This document shows positions 5,579 to 5,730 of a stretch of 5,730 bases of DNA, piece by piece. The stretch is taken from NCBI GenBank assembly GCA_964550025.1, contig CAZJYI010000341.1, positions 1-5,730 of the forward strand, given 5' to 3'. The DNA is from CAZJYI01 sp964550025 (lineage in GTDB: Bacteria; Verrucomicrobiota; Kiritimatiellia; UBA8416; CAYOBW01). A program made the position numbers and the translations under genes. Below the pieces are notes generated by a model, which made no database searches, had not been told where the DNA came from, and saw only the letters and a list, made by a program, of their open reading frames with translations. Position 1 is the stretch's first letter; each line of letters opens with the position of its first letter.

Positions 5579-5609
5579 CGACGCCGAATCGTGCGATTCG
5601 GCGTCGTTT
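5579..5609 (+). terminator. Strong hairpin, possible intrinsic terminator
   Basis: CGACGCCGAATC (5579-5590) pairs perfectly over 12 bp with GATTCGGCGTCG (5595-5606) around a GTGC loop. TTT follows at 5607-5609 before the sequence turns mixed. The stem is convincing. The short T-run makes the terminator call uncertain, though GC-rich genomes often have weak T-tracts. It lies 150 bases past the tRNA. A palindromic repeat or a regulatory site is the alternative. Confidence 0.42.
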
Positions 5610-5652
5610 GACGGATGATTCTCGAAACGGCTTGCGAGAGAGGGACTTTTCG

Positions 5653-5672
5653 ATCCGGCCTGATGGCCGGAT
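5653..5672. other. 8-bp GC-rich hairpin
   Basis: ATCCGGCC (5653-5660) and GGCCGGAT (5665-5672) are exact inverted repeats around TGAT. There is no T-run after it on either strand. Together with the hairpins at 5439-5485 and 5579-5606 it is one of four stems in the gene-free stretch 5429-5730, where no reading frame has coding character. Confidence 0.5.
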
Positions 5673-5730
5673 GCCTGTCGGACGGAGTCGCGTGCGGCAA
5701 GGCCGCCGCGACGAGATGCCTTCGGCTTGG

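Noticed and set aside
5431..5700. 89-codon Arg/Ser-rich minus-strand frame after the tRNA
   Set aside because: It is dominated by Arg and Ser from GC-rich hairpins, with no domain and no convincing start.
5671..5730. ATG at 5671 open to the window end as a partial gene start
   Set aside because: There is no ribosome binding site, the ATG is overlapped by a hairpin arm, and only 20 codons are visible.

Overview
This is GC-rich bacterial DNA with two clear protein genes and one tRNA gene, all on the + strand. They are separated by unusually long, repeat-filled intergenic stretches. The lineage cannot be fixed from the window. The dispersed hairpin repeats, the CGAAATCC-type repeat block, the CACTGA heptamers and a bacterial GDP-mannose 3,5-epimerase-like enzyme recall, from memory, environmental genomes of the Planctomycetota/Verrucomicrobiota/Kiritimatiellota group. 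That is a weak inference. CCA is encoded in the tRNA gene.

Layout. Bases 1-156 are a leader with one possible promoter and a good ribosome binding site. Bases 157-1146 encode a 329-residue short-chain (extended SDR) sugar-nucleotide epimerase, with every GDP-mannose 3,5-epimerase signature I can recall in place. Bases 1147-1535 hold three copies of a REP-like hairpin unit, two direct and one inverted, and then a 9-bp stem-loop. Bases 1536-4871 encode a 1111-residue membrane protein. It has an N-terminal signal anchor, about 600 extracytoplasmic residues with the look of a type-1 periplasmic-binding-protein (PBP) fold, and a C-terminal polytopic membrane domain of about eight helices. Bases 4872-5351 contain a diverged inverted-repeat block around a polypurine centre, a 74-nt foldable element and three CACTG heptamers. 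Bases 5352-5428 are tRNA-Pro(CGG). Bases 5429-5730 contain four strong hairpins and no gene I can support.

How the genes relate. Nothing shows that the epimerase and the membrane protein form an operon: 389 bases with repeats and possible promoter signals separate them. The epimerase would supply GDP-L-galactose or GDP-L-gulose for a surface glycan or glycoconjugate. The membrane protein would bind a small ligand outside the membrane and pass a signal or force to its membrane domain. No enzymatic output domain, ATPase or channel motif is recognisable, so its function is unknown. It is the most interesting object here. The second is the repeat family at 1222-1377, whose copies show a compensatory base change in a GNRA-capped hairpin.
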